The position numbers were made by a program, and so were the translations under genes. Below, in pieces: positions 21,934 to 34,400 of a stretch of DNA of 64,000 nt. Within the stretch, counting starts at the first letter, position 1, and each line of letters begins with the position of its first letter. This stretch comes from Tremella fuciformis. Taxonomy: Eukaryota; Basidiomycota; Tremellomycetes; Tremellales; Tremellaceae. A model generated the notes under the pieces. It was not told where the DNA came from and searched no databases. It saw only the letters and a program-made list of their open reading frames with translations. Location of the stretch: positions 4,898,001-4,962,000 of the forward strand of contig CP136490.1 of NCBI GenBank assembly GCA_032768795.1. The letters are read 5' to 3'.

Positions 21934-23258
21934 ATGGGTCGTAGGGAGCGGGACGGCTCGCGGTCGCCGCCTTGGCAGGAGAAGCGCGCAAATCACAGAG
22001 ACTACAGCCAAGTCGCCGGCAACGGACGAAGAGGAGAGCACAACCGAGACGACCACGACAATGACAGGAGAGATGACAGGAGGTACGACAGGAAACGGAG
22101 GAGTGCGGGAGACGAGAGAGATCAAGGGGACCATCCTCACCGCTCGTTCGCTGAAGGGAGACCTAAGCGACATCGCGAGCGAAGTCGAGAACGCGACAGG
22201 ACAAGTGGCGACCACCAACGGCACAAAAGATCCGCGAGCCCCGGTACAGACGAGTCGTTCTTGGATCTGGACAAAATTGGTGTGCGGCCCATCAGCCAGG
22301 ACGATTATTTGTGAGTCTACTTGTGCCCCTCGCTGTGCTCCTCTAATGGCAGTATCAAGTCGCATGAGTTCAAGTACTGGCTGAAGGAAGCCAGAGGCAA
22401 AGTGGGCTCCACTTCATCGCCAGTGTCAAGACCGCATTGATGATCCAGTATCTCACTGAGATGTCCTCAGAGTCGGCGCACAAGTACTTTCGCAAGTTTG
22501 TTCGAGTACGTCTAGCATCTTGGCTACCAAGATACCTGCTGACCATGTAGCGATGGAATGACGGTGCGCTCGCCGAGCGTTTTTACCGAGACCATGCCGG
22601 CCCATCCAGCGAGAACACGGCATAGTGGGTTCTCGCCTTTCAGACCTTCACAACCCTGACATACAGCAAATGGTCTTTTGCCAATGGCGATCGAAGACCT
22701 GCTCGTCCACGTGAGGACTCGCCATCCCGTCCGGAACCTTCGAGACCAGCCAGGGGCGATGCGAGCGACCAGAACGACAGCGAACCGGACATCGGCCCTT
22801 CCCTCTCACCGCCTCGGGGCTCGCAAGTCGGACCGACCTTGCCAACACCGGCAGACCGGCAACTGGCCAGAGAGGAAGAACGCGAAGAGCGCCGCCGCGA
22901 GCGCAAGGCAGAGTCGCGCAGCAAGTACGAAAAGGCCAACGAGGCCGTTCCTCGGTCTGGCGGACGAGAGGGCAAGATGGAGGAGAAGCGCGCGACGAAC
23001 GCCCAGAACAGACAGATGAGGGAGAAAGACCCAACTGGGGAACTGGAGATGGACGAGGGCACACTGCTGGGCTCCAACGACAGTTTTGCCGCGGCGTTGC
23101 GGGCTCGGGATTCTGCGCAGAGCTGGCGGGCGGAGAAGAAGGCAATGGCGGATGCTGACCGTCGAGCGGCGGATGAAGAGAGACTCGCCGAGCGCAAAGC
23201 CAAGGAGAACGCCACGATGGACATGTTCAAAGCGCTTGCCAGGCAACGCTTCGGGTGA
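21934..23258 (+). CDS. SCI1-like nuclear protein (RD/RS-rich)
   Basis: The start is MGRRERDGSRSPPWQEK. The N-terminal 120 residues are a charged RD/RE/RS-rich stretch of the kind found in splicing-associated proteins. Four exons then give the conserved block: RPISQDDYF, IKSHEFKYWLKEARGK, YLTEMSSESAHKYFRKFVR, RWNDGALAERFY and NTAYKWSFAN. This order (DDYF-K-x-x-EF-xxWLKE, then LSSESA, then FVxxWN, then a WxF end) matches the family of plant style cell-cycle inhibitor 1 (SCI1), whose fungal members are uncharacterised. The last exon is a long Glu/Arg/Lys-rich coiled coil (LAREEEREERRRERKAES), ending MFKALARQRFG. A nuclear RNA-processing role is inference from composition. Every intron keeps the reading frame. 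Confidence 0.65.
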
Positions 23259-23356
23259 CACATGCAATAAACCTGCATGAGAGTTGGTGGTCGTGGCCAA
23301 GCCCGAATGCATGATCTGATCTTACAAGAGGAAACACGAGAGAGAGGAGAGCCCGT

Positions 23357-24232
23357 CTACTCCTCGTCCTCCTCAGCCTCCTCGTCGCCGTCACCGCCAG
23401 CGGCGGCCTTGGCCCTCTTCCTCTTCGTGCGCCCGGGGCGGCCACCGCCGTAGGGCGAGTTCAGGGCGTAGTCGACGTGCTTCTGCGAGTCGAGACGGAC
23501 GACAAAGGAAGGGACGTTGACGATCTGCTTGCCGACGCGGATGTGGCGTTGGCGGATGAGCACACGGGCGTGGTGGACAGACTTGGCGAGGCTGAAAATC
23601 AGCTATTGCCCCAGATTGGTATTGCGGATGTCTGGGGATCGAGCTGGGGCGGGAGATGCAGGAGCAGCGACTCACCCGAGCTTGAACACCTGGGTCTGCA
23701 GACGGCGCTCCAAGAAGTCCTCGGTCTTAAGAGCCAGCACGTAATCGAGACGCATGCGGGTGTCGTCGAGCACACCGATTCGGACCAATCGGCGGATCAA
23801 GGCGTTGCCCTCGAAGAGTCGCTTGGGGTCTTTGTCGTCGAGTTTGAGGAGCTCACGAGCGGCACGTCGGATCTAAAACATGAGCATTGTCCTCGTTTTG
23901 CCCGAACATCACTGGTCTCACCTTCGAGAGGGTCAACTGGATACGCCAGATCTCGCGCTTGTTGCGGAGACCGTACTCGCCGGCGAGCTAGATGTCAGCT
24001 CGATTCCTCGCGACTACACAGTCTCCAGCACGCCAGCCCCTCATGTATCGCTCATAGGCCAGTCCAGCACCAGACCTGCCCAAGCCCTAGGCTCATCGCC
24101 CCAGACCTTCCCCTTTGTCTCGATCGCGACTGAAGCAAGACGCACCTTGAGCTCGGCGTCGAGACGGGCGGCCTCGTAGGGCCTCTTCGGGACCTTGTAG
24201 GTCTTGGACTGTTTCCGGGGGGCCGCAGTCAT
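23357..24232 (-). CDS. RPS9: 40S ribosomal protein S9 (uS4)
   Basis: Structural protein of the small ribosomal subunit, placed early during 40S assembly and important for decoding fidelity. Exon 1 starts at 24232 with [18 protein letters not shown] and [11 protein letters not shown]. An intron of about 150 nt follows, then [20 protein letters not shown], then [38 protein letters not shown] and [20 protein letters not shown]. The last exon carries the S4 RNA-binding domain, [20 protein letters not shown] and [10 protein letters not shown], and a basic then acidic tail ending EEAEEDEE. Full length is about 190 residues, as expected. It is divergent from RPL21 with 473 bases between the start codons. 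Confidence 0.95.
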
Positions 24233-24705
24233 CTTGTCGGATGAAGAAGAAGAAACACGACAACAGCTCGACTTTGTCGAATTGCACCCAGCGAGCCAGC
24301 GGGCAGCCAGGGTGCACCCAGCCAGAGCAGACGACCGCCAGAAATGAAATAACGCCGCGGAATTATAGGCAGGCGTTCGAGGCTTAACGCCGACGGGTCG
24401 GATGTAAGGGATGCCATGCTCGGAGTTTACGGCGTTTTGCCCTTCTCTCGCTCTGCTGCCTGCCAGGGTTGCTGGTATTCGAGGCGAGGATTGCTTGAGA
24501 GGGTTTTAGGTGTTCTTTGACAGGTCAAGCAAGAGGTGAGCTGCACGTCCAATCCTCAACACCTCTAGAGGCGAAGGAGAATCGCATCTACGGAGGAGAA
24601 GGGATAAAGCGAGGATATACCGATCTCGGGACTGGAGTAGTCGAGGATTGGAGAACCGAGGACATCGACTTTTGAACATCGCCTGACTGTCAGACCACCG
24701 ACAAC
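24233..24705. promoter_or_regulatory. Bidirectional promoter of RPS9 and RPL21
   Basis: 473 bases between two divergent ribosomal protein start codons. No gene fits inside, so the interval must hold both promoters and 5' leaders. I did not find a motif I can name with confidence. Confidence 0.6.
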
Positions 24706-25524
24706 ATGCCTCACTCTTTCGGTATCCGCGCGCGTACGCGCCATATGTTCAAGAAGGGGTTCAAGGGTGAGCAGCAGACGGATGCTGGGAGGATCTTGAG
24801 CTGATGCGCTCCTTTTTGCACTCGATCTGCTATCCCGCCTTTCGACTTTCTTTACCTATGACCCCGCTGGACGCTTGGATATTGTTGGACTGGATGTGCT
24901 GTGATACCGGATTCGCACGATAGACCATGGTGCCCCGAACCTCTCGACCTACATGAAGACCTACCGGGTCGGTGACATTGTGGACATCAAGGCCAACGCC
25001 TCGGAGCAGAAGGGTCTTCCCCACAAATGTGAGTGGGGTATTCCTGGTTAGAGGAGACAGACGGGAGACGAGTCAGAGTGGGAGTGCAAAGGGATTGGAA
25101 TGCACAGAAGCAGCGGATGAGAGAGGGAGAAGGATGATTGGCCGAGCCATGCTAATTTCAGTCTACCACGGCAAGACCGGTATCGTCTACAACGTCTCTC
25201 CCCGCGGTGTCGGCATCATCTGCTACAAGGTCGTCAACGGCCGATACCTCGAGAAGCGCGTCAACGTCCGTGTCGAGCACGTCCGTCACTCGAAGTGCCG
25301 TCAGGAGTTCCTTGACCGCGTCAAGTCGAACGCCCAGAAGAAGAAGGAGGCCGCGGAGAAGGGAGAGCGTGTTGTTCTCAAGCGTTTGCCTGCTCAGCCC
25401 CGGGAAGCCCGGGTGGTCAGCATCTCAGGCAACGCTCCCCAGACCCTCACTGCCAAGCCATGTGAGTCTCTCGGACATTTCGCAGCATGGAATAGGCTGA
25501 CTGGCAGACGAGACAACCATCTAG
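24706..25524 (+). CDS. RPL21: 60S ribosomal protein L21 (eL21)
   Basis: Large-subunit ribosomal protein. Exon 1 is [20 protein letters not shown]. An intron of about 155 nt leads to [35 protein letters not shown], and a second intron leads to [38 protein letters not shown] and [13 protein letters not shown]. The last exon adds only the end of KPYETTI. All splice phases agree, and the total of about 160 residues is the family size. The long first intron is placed just after the start, as is common in fungal ribosomal protein genes. The 3' end faces that of the telomerase gene, 76 bases away. Confidence 0.95.
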
Positions 25525-25600
25525 AGTGTTCTCACGGTGGTTCCGGTGTTGTGGCTTTGTACGATGAGATGATGGATCGCATATACCGCACTTTACGCTA

Positions 25601-28600
25601 TCATTGGCGCTCACGCAAGCATGTCCGAACGGAAGCCAAGACAGATTCTATCATCGGAGCGTGTTTCTTCTCCATGCCTCGATATCGCTTTCCAGCCAGA
25701 CTGGAGCGCAACAAGCTCAGCACTGATCGCAACCGACTCTGCGCCAATTGATATTGCAATGCCTCAACTATACCGCGTGTGGCAAGACTGGAGATGAGGG
25801 ACCGTTGCGAAGACAGATTCGTGGGCTTACTACTCGAAATCCACCTTTCTCAGGCTGAAATGATCTGTGTCTTGATCAAGATGGGAAGCATGCCGAACCC
25901 TGGCCCGTCCGGCTGCATATGTATAGTCGACTGCTGCTTCGAGTGCCTCTGTGAGATGTCAGATTGACGGCAATCAGAGGAAGGGGGCACCCACCAAACA
26001 CAGATTGCGATTGTTGCTCCGACATCGTTTCATCGGTATTATAGTAGAAAGGGATCTTGAGAGCAGTTAGGGCGAAATTGAGGAAGACATTTCGGTAGAC
26101 GCTGATCTCATCGTTGTGGGCCGTGTCGAGGTAAGCGACGTGGTTTCGGTTCTCCAATTGACGACTGAACCAGCCGAGAAATGCTTGGCCTCGACGGCGA
26201 TTCGTCCGAAGCGCAAAGCTTTGCCTCACAGCTGATATGTGAGCGTACACAATGGGCAGACACCGCTGAACGTACGTCCGCTCAGCAGCCTTGTGAAGTC
26301 CATGCTGACATCGAGGGTGACAGTATTGATCAGGTATCCACAGTATGGGAAGTCTGTCGCTCAGCGCGTGTCGACTCGATGTACGTCACGCACCGTCGCA
26401 GGCTAGAGGCTCAAGCCCATTCTGGCCTCCAAAAGACACAACCGTCTTGCCAGGTGATACGAAAGCTCCATATTCCGGAAAGCCAGTCTGCATTTGCTCG
26501 ACGAAGCGTCGCGCATCGGCCCGCTCATCCGAAACGAATAGAAAGTCGTCGATGTATCGCATAAGCGTCGAGCCTGGTTTCTTTCCTATCCATCGCAGAT
26601 AGTCTCTCTCCATTGCGGCATAGAAGAAGGAGCAGAGCAGACTGCTGATCTTGGAACCTTGTGGGATACCGGTCTTTTGTCGCAACAAGCGGCGATCAAC
26701 TTGCCACACATTGCTCTTGATATGGGTGCGAAGGAGAGCGATACATGCTTTTCGGGACACTCGACGTCGACGGACGAGGTCAACAATGACGGCGTTTCGC
26801 AGAGGTTTGGCGATTTCTGCTGCCTGTTCGCCAAAGAATGTGTTGGCTGTAGAGTCATCGATGAGAGCGCGAGTCTTGAATAGTCTCCGGGAAGAGACTT
26901 GAGATGCCTTGGATGCTGGAGGCAGTAGTAGGACATAGAGCATCAAGCAATAGTCATGATTATTGTCGAGCAAATCGGCGATGATCGCAAGCATCTTGTC
27001 CTGGTTGATGGAATCAAATGCAGCTCGAATATCCGTCTTCACGAAGTAGAGTTGAGGCAGCCTGCCGTGTCTCCGCAGCAGATCGTTCTTATACTGTTGT
27101 AGAGGGGTGAAAATCTCGTTTGTCCCCATGAGCGAAGACCCGAGAACTGATTTCTGCCTGTCTTTCTCAAAGGTTAAGACTTGGTGAACGCCTCTGAGCA
27201 CCTGATTCGCCGTCGTGAGCTTGCCTGCCGCGACTGTCGGCATGCCTGGAATGGTCTGAGACTTTATGTACCGGCCGAGGTTGACGATTGGTCTGAATCC
27301 TTTGTTGGCCTTGGGCACGAGACGGACCGCCGACACTCCAAGAGGTCCCTCCAGCGCACGCTGCTGCTCGGATCGCGGTATCTCCTCGAGCAGGTCCTCC
27401 TCGAGTTGGCGGAGATGAGGTCGCGAGGCTGCGTACCATTCGTCATGTAGATAATATACGGTTTCGTATCTGGTGGCTGACGTCTCGGTCGCGTAGAAGC
27501 TATTCCGTAAAAGCGGCACTAAGAACCCGGCGAAGATCCAATAGATGAGGTCCTTGAGCAACGCCTTTCGCTTGGACGCTTCTCCAGCCGACACCCTCTG
27601 GAGGGAAGGAGGATAGAGCCACGAAATATCCGTCTCCTTGATGCCCTCAGTCAAAGAGTGCAAGTGGAGAGCTTCGAATTGCTTTGCTTCAATGACCCGC
27701 TGTGCGTGCGATATCGCTGTATCTTGATTGCAGGTACTGCCAAGTACAGTGATTGGCAAGATTGTTCGTATAACCGTGGCAACATACCTTCGGACGTGGT
27801 GATGAGCGACAGGTCGCAGAGTCGTGCACCCGACCTGTGCATCAGCTTTGCGCCGCATACTAAAGATCATGCTCACTCGTTGTCCAACACATGTCCGTAA
27901 GACATGTCCGTAATTCAGCTTGCGATGTCGCAGAATGACTTCGTTCATGATCCCAATCATACATTGAGCTCGAGCCGGGTTCCGGATGAGTTTGGGCTCG
28001 TCCGAAGGCTTATTGAATTTGGCAGCGGAGAAAGTCGGTAGTCCGAATAGGGAGGGCAGCATCTCCTGCATGAGGGTCATGCAGGATGACAGCCTGGGCT
28101 GACCGTCCGCATCGATCTTCGCCCGGTTCAATACATGTTGTGGCGGAAGACCGACGATGTGCTTTCCACTGGGTTTACGTACTGGATGACCGTAGAAGAT
28201 GCTTTGACGAGGAATATTGATCTCGGCTGGGCTGCCGATGAGCGCCAGAGCAAGTCCGAGCTCGAGGTCACTCACGTCTGAGTGGTCTTCGCCCTCTTCG
28301 TGAGATTGGTAGAGGCAATATTGCTGGAACCCTGCCGTTTGCGTTTTCGGGAAGTCCTAACCTGTGTTGGATCTTTGCCCGGCCGTCCTGGAGCGGCCGG
28401 ATTGGAATGGATGTAAAGATCGTACACGGGTGCTCCGCTGAGCTGCAGGAAGCAATTGTTGCCTGAGGGCAGAAACAGCGAGGTGTGCAACAGCAGGTGA
28501 CGGAAACTAGCATCCCCCAATCTGGAGACATCAGCCTCGCTTTGGTCCAATAGTCCTACAGTACCTGGATCGAAGGACCTTGAATGCCATTGACCTCAGC

Positions 28601-29022
28601 ACAGCTGCTGGTGAGTTCGCATGTCTGGTTTCCACACCGGGACGAGCCGTGTTGATGGGCATATCGGGATCATGGTGCTTTTACATGTCAGAAGAGCGCT
28701 CCGTCACAGTGACAGATCGTACGCGATCAATAGATAGCAGCACATCCCTCCTTCGTCTTGCAATGTCGAGGAGTATTCGGTCAATGATCTCCTGCTGAGT
28801 GCCGTACAGGTCTTCTTCACGTCTCTCGGGCCATTCTGGGAGTTCCTCTCGGACGCCACAGATCGCATCCGTCAGAAACGTCTTGTATTCTTGGGCGTCA
28901 CTCGGTTGGAGGAGGGTCGGGCATTGTGGGGAGAGAAAGTCCTCGAGTCTGTACAGACGGGCAAAGTAGGCCGAGAGTGTCTTGTGCTTGGTCTGGCGGG
29001 GGAGCTGCTGCTGCTGAATCAT
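25601..29022 (-). CDS. Telomerase reverse transcriptase (TERT)
   Basis: Catalytic subunit of telomerase. The start at 29022 (MIQQQQLPRQTKHKTLSAYF) leads into a TEN-like N terminus with ARLYRLEDFLSP. An exon near 28500 adds GDASFRHLLLHTSLFLPSGN. The long exon 26386-28275 holds the T-motif region (PLLRNSFYATETSATRYET), motif 1 (VRLVPKANKGFRPIVNLGR), motif A (VKTDIRAAFDSI, first catalytic Asp), motif B' (IPQGSKISSLLCSFFYA) and motif C (LMRYIDDFLFVS, the Asp pair). After two short introns comes the motif E region FPYCGYLINTVTLDVSMDF, then the thumb: FLGWFSRQLENRNHVAY, VFLNFALTALKIPFYYN, YTYAAGRARVRHA and YLATRGIVEALQYQLAQS, ending LRERQ. All three catalytic Asp are present, so the enzyme should be active. 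It is about 1,000 residues long. The start is 370 bases from the divergent glutathione reductase ATG. Confidence 0.92.
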
Positions 29023-29233
29023 ATCGGCGGGCCCAGCACCCCGACATGGCTTATCAAGCTGAGGAGACAAGATGAAAGCTACGAGTAGACAAAGATCAGT
29101 CGCGTAATGTGTCATCTCGGCAACGGCGCCCACCAATGCCGGCATTTTCCACGCTCACGGCGTCTGCTTTGGACATTTGGCGTCATCGCCTGGCTGACTC
29201 ATTTCGTTGTCTTCTCTTTGCATCTGTCTCCTC

Positions 29234-29240
29234 TATAAGG
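29234..29240 (+). promoter_or_regulatory. TATA-like element upstream of glutathione reductase
   Basis: TATAAGG lies about 155 bases before the ATG at 29393. A transcript starting some 30 bases downstream would still include most of the presequence-like in-frame extension. Confidence 0.3.
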
Positions 29241-29392
29241 CCTCCTCTTTGCTGAAAGAGGCCACGTACAAACTGTCGTTCGCCATCCGCACTTCGCTCA
29301 GCTCGAGCTTTACTCGATCAGCGAATCCCACATTCCAGCCAGTATTTCGTCCACTTGCATTCCGCAATTTTGCCAGCACTTCGATAGCCAGG

Positions 29393-31294
29393 ATGCCGCC
29401 TATCGCACCTAAGGATGCGAAGGATCTGCCAGAGTAGTGAGTTTCGTAGCCGCGCCGCTTGTCAGGTGTATGACAGTGACCAGTGTCAGCTGACCAAGAA
29501 GTGACTACTTTGTCATCGGTGGTGGTTCAGGTGGTATTGCCACCGCTGTAGGTCCTCTGCTGCAGCTCAAGGATCAGTCGCTGACAGGCAGCGACGAGCG
29601 GCAGAGTATGGAGTCAAAGTTGGCCTTGTAGAGGGCACCCACCGTCTTGGAGGAACCTGTGTCAACGTTGGGTGTGTATTTCCCCCTGCACTTACCCTCG
29701 GTGCTGATAAGGCAGCTGTGTACCAAAAAGTTCGCAGGGTCTCTAGCCACCAAGCCTGCAGTTCTGACTATGTAGAGATCATGTGGTACACGGCCGACAT
29801 CGCCGACACCATCCGCAAAGCTGTTCCGTACGGTTTCGGCGACCAGGCTACCGCCGACAAGATGACCAAGAAGTTTGACTGGACAACGTTGAAGCACAAG
29901 CGGGACGACTACATCAAGAATCTCAACGGAATCTAGTGAGCTCCAGCTCCGAATAGATTGGCTCAGCGCTGACTCATAGCGAGCGGAATCTGCTGAAAGC
30001 CGAAGTGGATGAACATCAGGGCTGGGCCTCGTTTGTCGACAAAAACACTGTGGAGATCAAGCAGGATGACGGCTCGTCCTACCAGGTCAAGGCCAAGCAC
30101 ATCGTGGTGGCTGTTGGTGGACGCCCGACTATCCCGTCCGAGGACAAGATTCCTGGGGCACAGTACGGCATCAACTCTGACGGCTTTTTCGACTTGGAAG
30201 AACAGCCGAAACGAGTGGCTGTGGTCGGTGCTGGATACATTGCGGTCGAGCTCGCTGGCGTATTCAACACCTTGGGAACGGAGACTCATTTGGTCATCCG
30301 CAAGGACGCGGTATTGAGGACATTCGACCCGATGCTGTCCGAGGTGTTGGTGCCGTATATGGGTACGTTCGTTGTCCATGCTACTGTCACAGGCTAATAA
30401 GGCAGAAAAGACCGGCCTGAACGTTCACAAATCGTCAAATGTCACAAAGGTCGAGAAGCTCTCGTCCGGCGCTCTTTCCGTCACCATCGACTCCCTTGAC
30501 AAGCCCATCGAGGTCGACGTCCTTTTGTGGGCCATCGGACGACACTCGAATACCGAGAACTTGGGCTTGGAGAAGGTTGGTGTGAAGGCAAACGAAAAGG
30601 GAGACATCGAGGTGGACGAGTACCAAGTGACAACCACCCCGAATATCTACGCTGTTGGTGACGTCGGTGGCAAGGCCCTCTTGACACCCGTTGCCATTGC
30701 CGCTGGGCGAAGGCTCAGCAACCGTCTATTTGGACCCGAAAAGTTCAAGAAGCAGAAGTTGTCATACGAGAACATCCCCAGTGTGGTCTTCTCGTAGGTA
30801 TACACGATCTATGCCAGGTATCAGCTCACCTGGAGGCATCCCACAATCGGCTCTATTGGACTGTCGGAACCCGAGGCAGAGGAGAAGTACGGGAAAGAGA
30901 ACTTGAAGATCTACAAGACATCGGTGGGTCCACGCTGGTCAAAGCTTGATCTCCTTAAACTGACTCCCCAGTTCAGAGCCATGTCTTTCTCCATGATGGA
31001 CGAGGCACACAAGCAGCCCACCGCGTACAAGCTCATCTGCACTGGACCGGAAGAGAAGGTCGTCGGGTTGCACATCATCGGCGAGGGCTCAGACGAGATC
31101 CTGCAAGGCTGTGAGTGCTTCGAACTGTGTCAAGTCTACAATGCTCACCAATCAGTCGGCGTGGCGATCAAGATGGGCGCCACAAAGGAGGACTTTGACG
31201 AATGCGTCGCTATTCGTATGCCCATTCTTTCACTCTGGATGTGAGCTGACCGCCAGACCCTACTTCATCAGAGGAACTGGTCACCTTGCGATAG
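29393..31294 (+). CDS. GLR1: Glutathione reductase (NADPH)
   Basis: Reduces glutathione disulfide with NADPH and FAD and maintains the cytosolic, and probably mitochondrial, thiol pool. The ATG at 29393 gives [18 protein letters not shown], then the FAD-binding GGGSGG motif. The redox-active disulfide follows as [16 protein letters not shown] (CVNVGC). Further on are [10 protein letters not shown], the NADPH-binding [11 protein letters not shown], the second FAD motif IYAVGDVGG, and the interface domain with [19 protein letters not shown]. The usual His-Pro near the C terminus appears as [14 protein letters not shown] after the last intron. About 475 residues are read over nine or so exons, and all phases checked agree. 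Upstream, the frame stays open for 65 codons with mitochondrial-targeting character but no ATG. Confidence 0.93.
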
Positions 31295-31473
31295 ACCTCA
31301 TACAAGACGAATAATAAGAAAGAGATAGATGCATGTATGCACGTGGATGTATGGCATAGTTGTGCGAATGGTATGCTGTGCTGGTGTACTGTATGTGTGG
31401 GTGATACCGCCTTCTAAGATCTGTACATTCGGGAAACATCTATGTGTGGCATGTGTGTGTCGTGCGTCATTCA

Positions 31474-34400
31474 TTATATTCCCTCGACGGACCTTGGGCC
31501 AATCGATTTCGGGCGCTTCTTGCCGCTCGTGGAGACGGGTCTTCGGAGTGCCTCAAGATCATATGTTTGGTTCTCGTTGCAGACCTGGACGAGTCGTTGC
31601 GCGGCAGCCAGTGCATCGGCAACTGGGCCGGCCTCGTCAGCCTTGGACGCCAGCTCTACTCCGTCAGCTTGAACGTCACGGTCTTGAGCTTCTTGCTGAA
31701 TACCTTGGAACAGGAGACGGTATCGCGATGCGCGCTGAATAGGCATGATCACCTACTCGTCAGCTAGTCGCCCCGTATCAGACGGTAGACTTGCGATATC
31801 CGAGAAGCCCAATCTGTCCTCTTGCGACTCTCCTCCGGCGCCCATACTATTACTCCTGTGATGCCGATTGGGGACGTAGCTCGGACCAGAACGAGCGCCT
31901 TGAAAGCCCAAAACCTCTAGAGCTTTACCGCTGGACACCAGACCGCCAATCTCGCTTGCCCACCGGGCAAACTCGGTTGTGAGCTCTTCTTCCATCGCTG
32001 AAAATGCAGCAGCCACTCCTAGTGGTGACAAGTCGGCCTCGAAGCGAGCGGAGAGGGCGAGGCTGAGCGCTAGCAGGCGCGGTAGCCGTTCTGCCAGGAG
32101 TGACAGGGACGATTCGGCTGGCGGCCGGCCGCCTGACGAAAGCTGAGCGGGCGGTGGCCCCAGTGAGTACTCCGAGTTGCGTTTCGTTCGATCGCCCTTG
32201 TCTCGTCGGAGGCGAAGCGCTCCCGATCGGGAAGGAGAATAGTCGTCCGCTAATGTGGACAAGGACGACTTCGAGCTGCCTTGACGCACGGGAGAGCTGT
32301 ATTGGCTGCTACCCTGGTCTGTTGTGAAGGACCTCTCGCAAGCATCTTTGGTAATCTTGGCTCAGCAGCTGATCTCGATCTGGACAATGTACGCACCGCC
32401 ACTCCTTTCGCAAGGAGTCGACCATAACCTCTTTCACCCTTGACGATCTCGCGCGTGACGAACCACGCTTTGATACTCTGCTGTCGCGCCAACTTGTCCA
32501 GCAGCTCCGCTGACGGGGTGCGAGATAACGGCGGGGGCGTCGGTAGACCTGCTCTGCTTCCGGGGGACCAGGCATGCGCGTGGTCGAGACGAGTGAGATC
32601 CTCAAGAACTTGTTGAAAGACCGTATCATCTGCAATCTCGAAGAGTGTCTGACGATAGAGTCGGGTCTTCCTCGACCGTATCTCTTCGGAGACTTGAAGA
32701 TTGTGTTTGCGCACGCCCGCTAGCCCGCTTAAGGGCTCGATGGAAGTCTCTTCCATATCTGAGGCGACTTCCGGGGTACAGCTGCCGGTCCCAGGAGTCG
32801 AAGTTCCAGATCTGGGTGGTGATAGCATGCTGGCCGGGCTCAATCGAACTGGAGCTGGCTTCGAAGCATCCTCCGAAGCCAGTGCTGGAGCGATCTCTGG
32901 TCTCCGCGGGGAGAAGTCGGAAGCCTGCAGCAGATACTGAGCTGTGTCTGGATCTGCTTGCACAGGCAACATCTCCTTCGAGGTCCTCCAAGGTCTACGG
33001 GCATAGTTCGGTGCTGTGGTTTGTCCTGCATGGACAGCAGGACGTATACGTAGAGACGACTGCTCCGGTATGGGTGGAACGGGGATACTATCGGACTCGT
33101 GGTCCCTGGGCGTTTGTAGGCGCCTCAAGTTATAGTGTGCTGGCTGTTCACGCGACGCATCAGATGTCTTCTCTTGCCTCGACGGCCCCGCGCTCAACTT
33201 CCGCCACAATTTGCCTAGACTGTTGCTGCGATGAGCCAACTTGGGCCGTTCAGGTTTGGACTGCTCCGTAGGTGTCGTCCGAGTTTGGACGAGCGGTATG
33301 CCCGGGAGTGCGGGACGTGACGCAATCGGTGAAGCAGCAGTCGTGCTCCTGCCACCCTGGCGGGCGAGTCTGGTCGAAAAGTTCTCGGACAGACGTGGGG
33401 GTGGAGGGGCTCGACGACGGAAAGCTGCGATTCTCGAGTCAAGGCTCACCTCGGAATCCATAGCCTGTCGAATATCGTTGGACGAGTCCTTCATGCGCCG
33501 CAACATGTTTTGAGCGGGATCAGCTGAGCTCGAGGAGGGTAAGGTGGCTGCCCGAATCGGCACGGAAGGTGCGGGATGTATTCGCTGCTTCGTTGGCGAT
33601 ATCTGAACGGTCTGAGCGACAGCCAAAGTGCCCCTGGTGGCCACAGCCACCTCGCCAACACTATACACCGAGGTGGTATTGACAGATACGCCGCCCAGCG
33701 AGCTCGCTCGATTCCCGGCTATGCCGGTTCTGGTGGGTCTTGGCCGACGCAGTGTCTCCATGGTACCCGTTTCCGAGGCATCATCAGGCAGCTCGAAGGC
33801 TACAGACTGTCGAACGACAGTATGCGAAGAGGACGGGGGACGAGCGCGGAAGGTGACGGTTGTGAGCTCCGAGTCCGAGGCATTGCGAGATAGAGGTGCT
33901 GAGGGAGAGTGGGATCCAGTGTTGGAAGCAACGGCATAGGTCGAGCGCCGTCGCAATGTGCTGCTAGTACAGACAGTCGATTGAGAAGGCGATCCCTGGG
34001 CACCAGTTTGCACCGACAGCATCCCCTCATCATCGCTGGACGAAAGATGTCCGGAAGAAACTGCCGAATCCGAGACAAGGGTCAATGCTTCGAGCTTGAC
34101 TTTGAGTGACAGGCCGTTGTCATACGGAATCGAGGTATCGTCTCCAACCTGATATGATCTCGTTGACATTCGCGAAAGACGTGCTGGAGACCGGGCAGCG
34201 AGCGCCCATCGGTCGTGGTACCGTTCGAGGGGAAGCGAGGGCGCATCATTGGGCGTCTGAAGGATGGCGGACTCGTCTGTACCCGGTGCGTATTCTGAGG
34301 AACCGGACTGAGAAGACTGAGAGGCATTGCGAATCAAGCTGATCTGCTGATTGATCGGACTTTCGGCTACAGCTGAATGTGAAGGACCATCTGGCGGCAG

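Noticed and set aside
24041..24930. Box C/D snoRNA in the ribosomal protein gene introns
   Set aside because: Only near-matches to box C and a CTGA were seen. Spacing and terminal pairing did not support a call.
26386..28275. Retrotransposon or group II intron reverse transcriptase
   Set aside because: The RT frame is preceded by TEN- and T-motif-like sequence and followed by a TERT motif E and thumb. There is no endonuclease, RNase H, gag, LTR or poly-A tail. It reads as telomerase.
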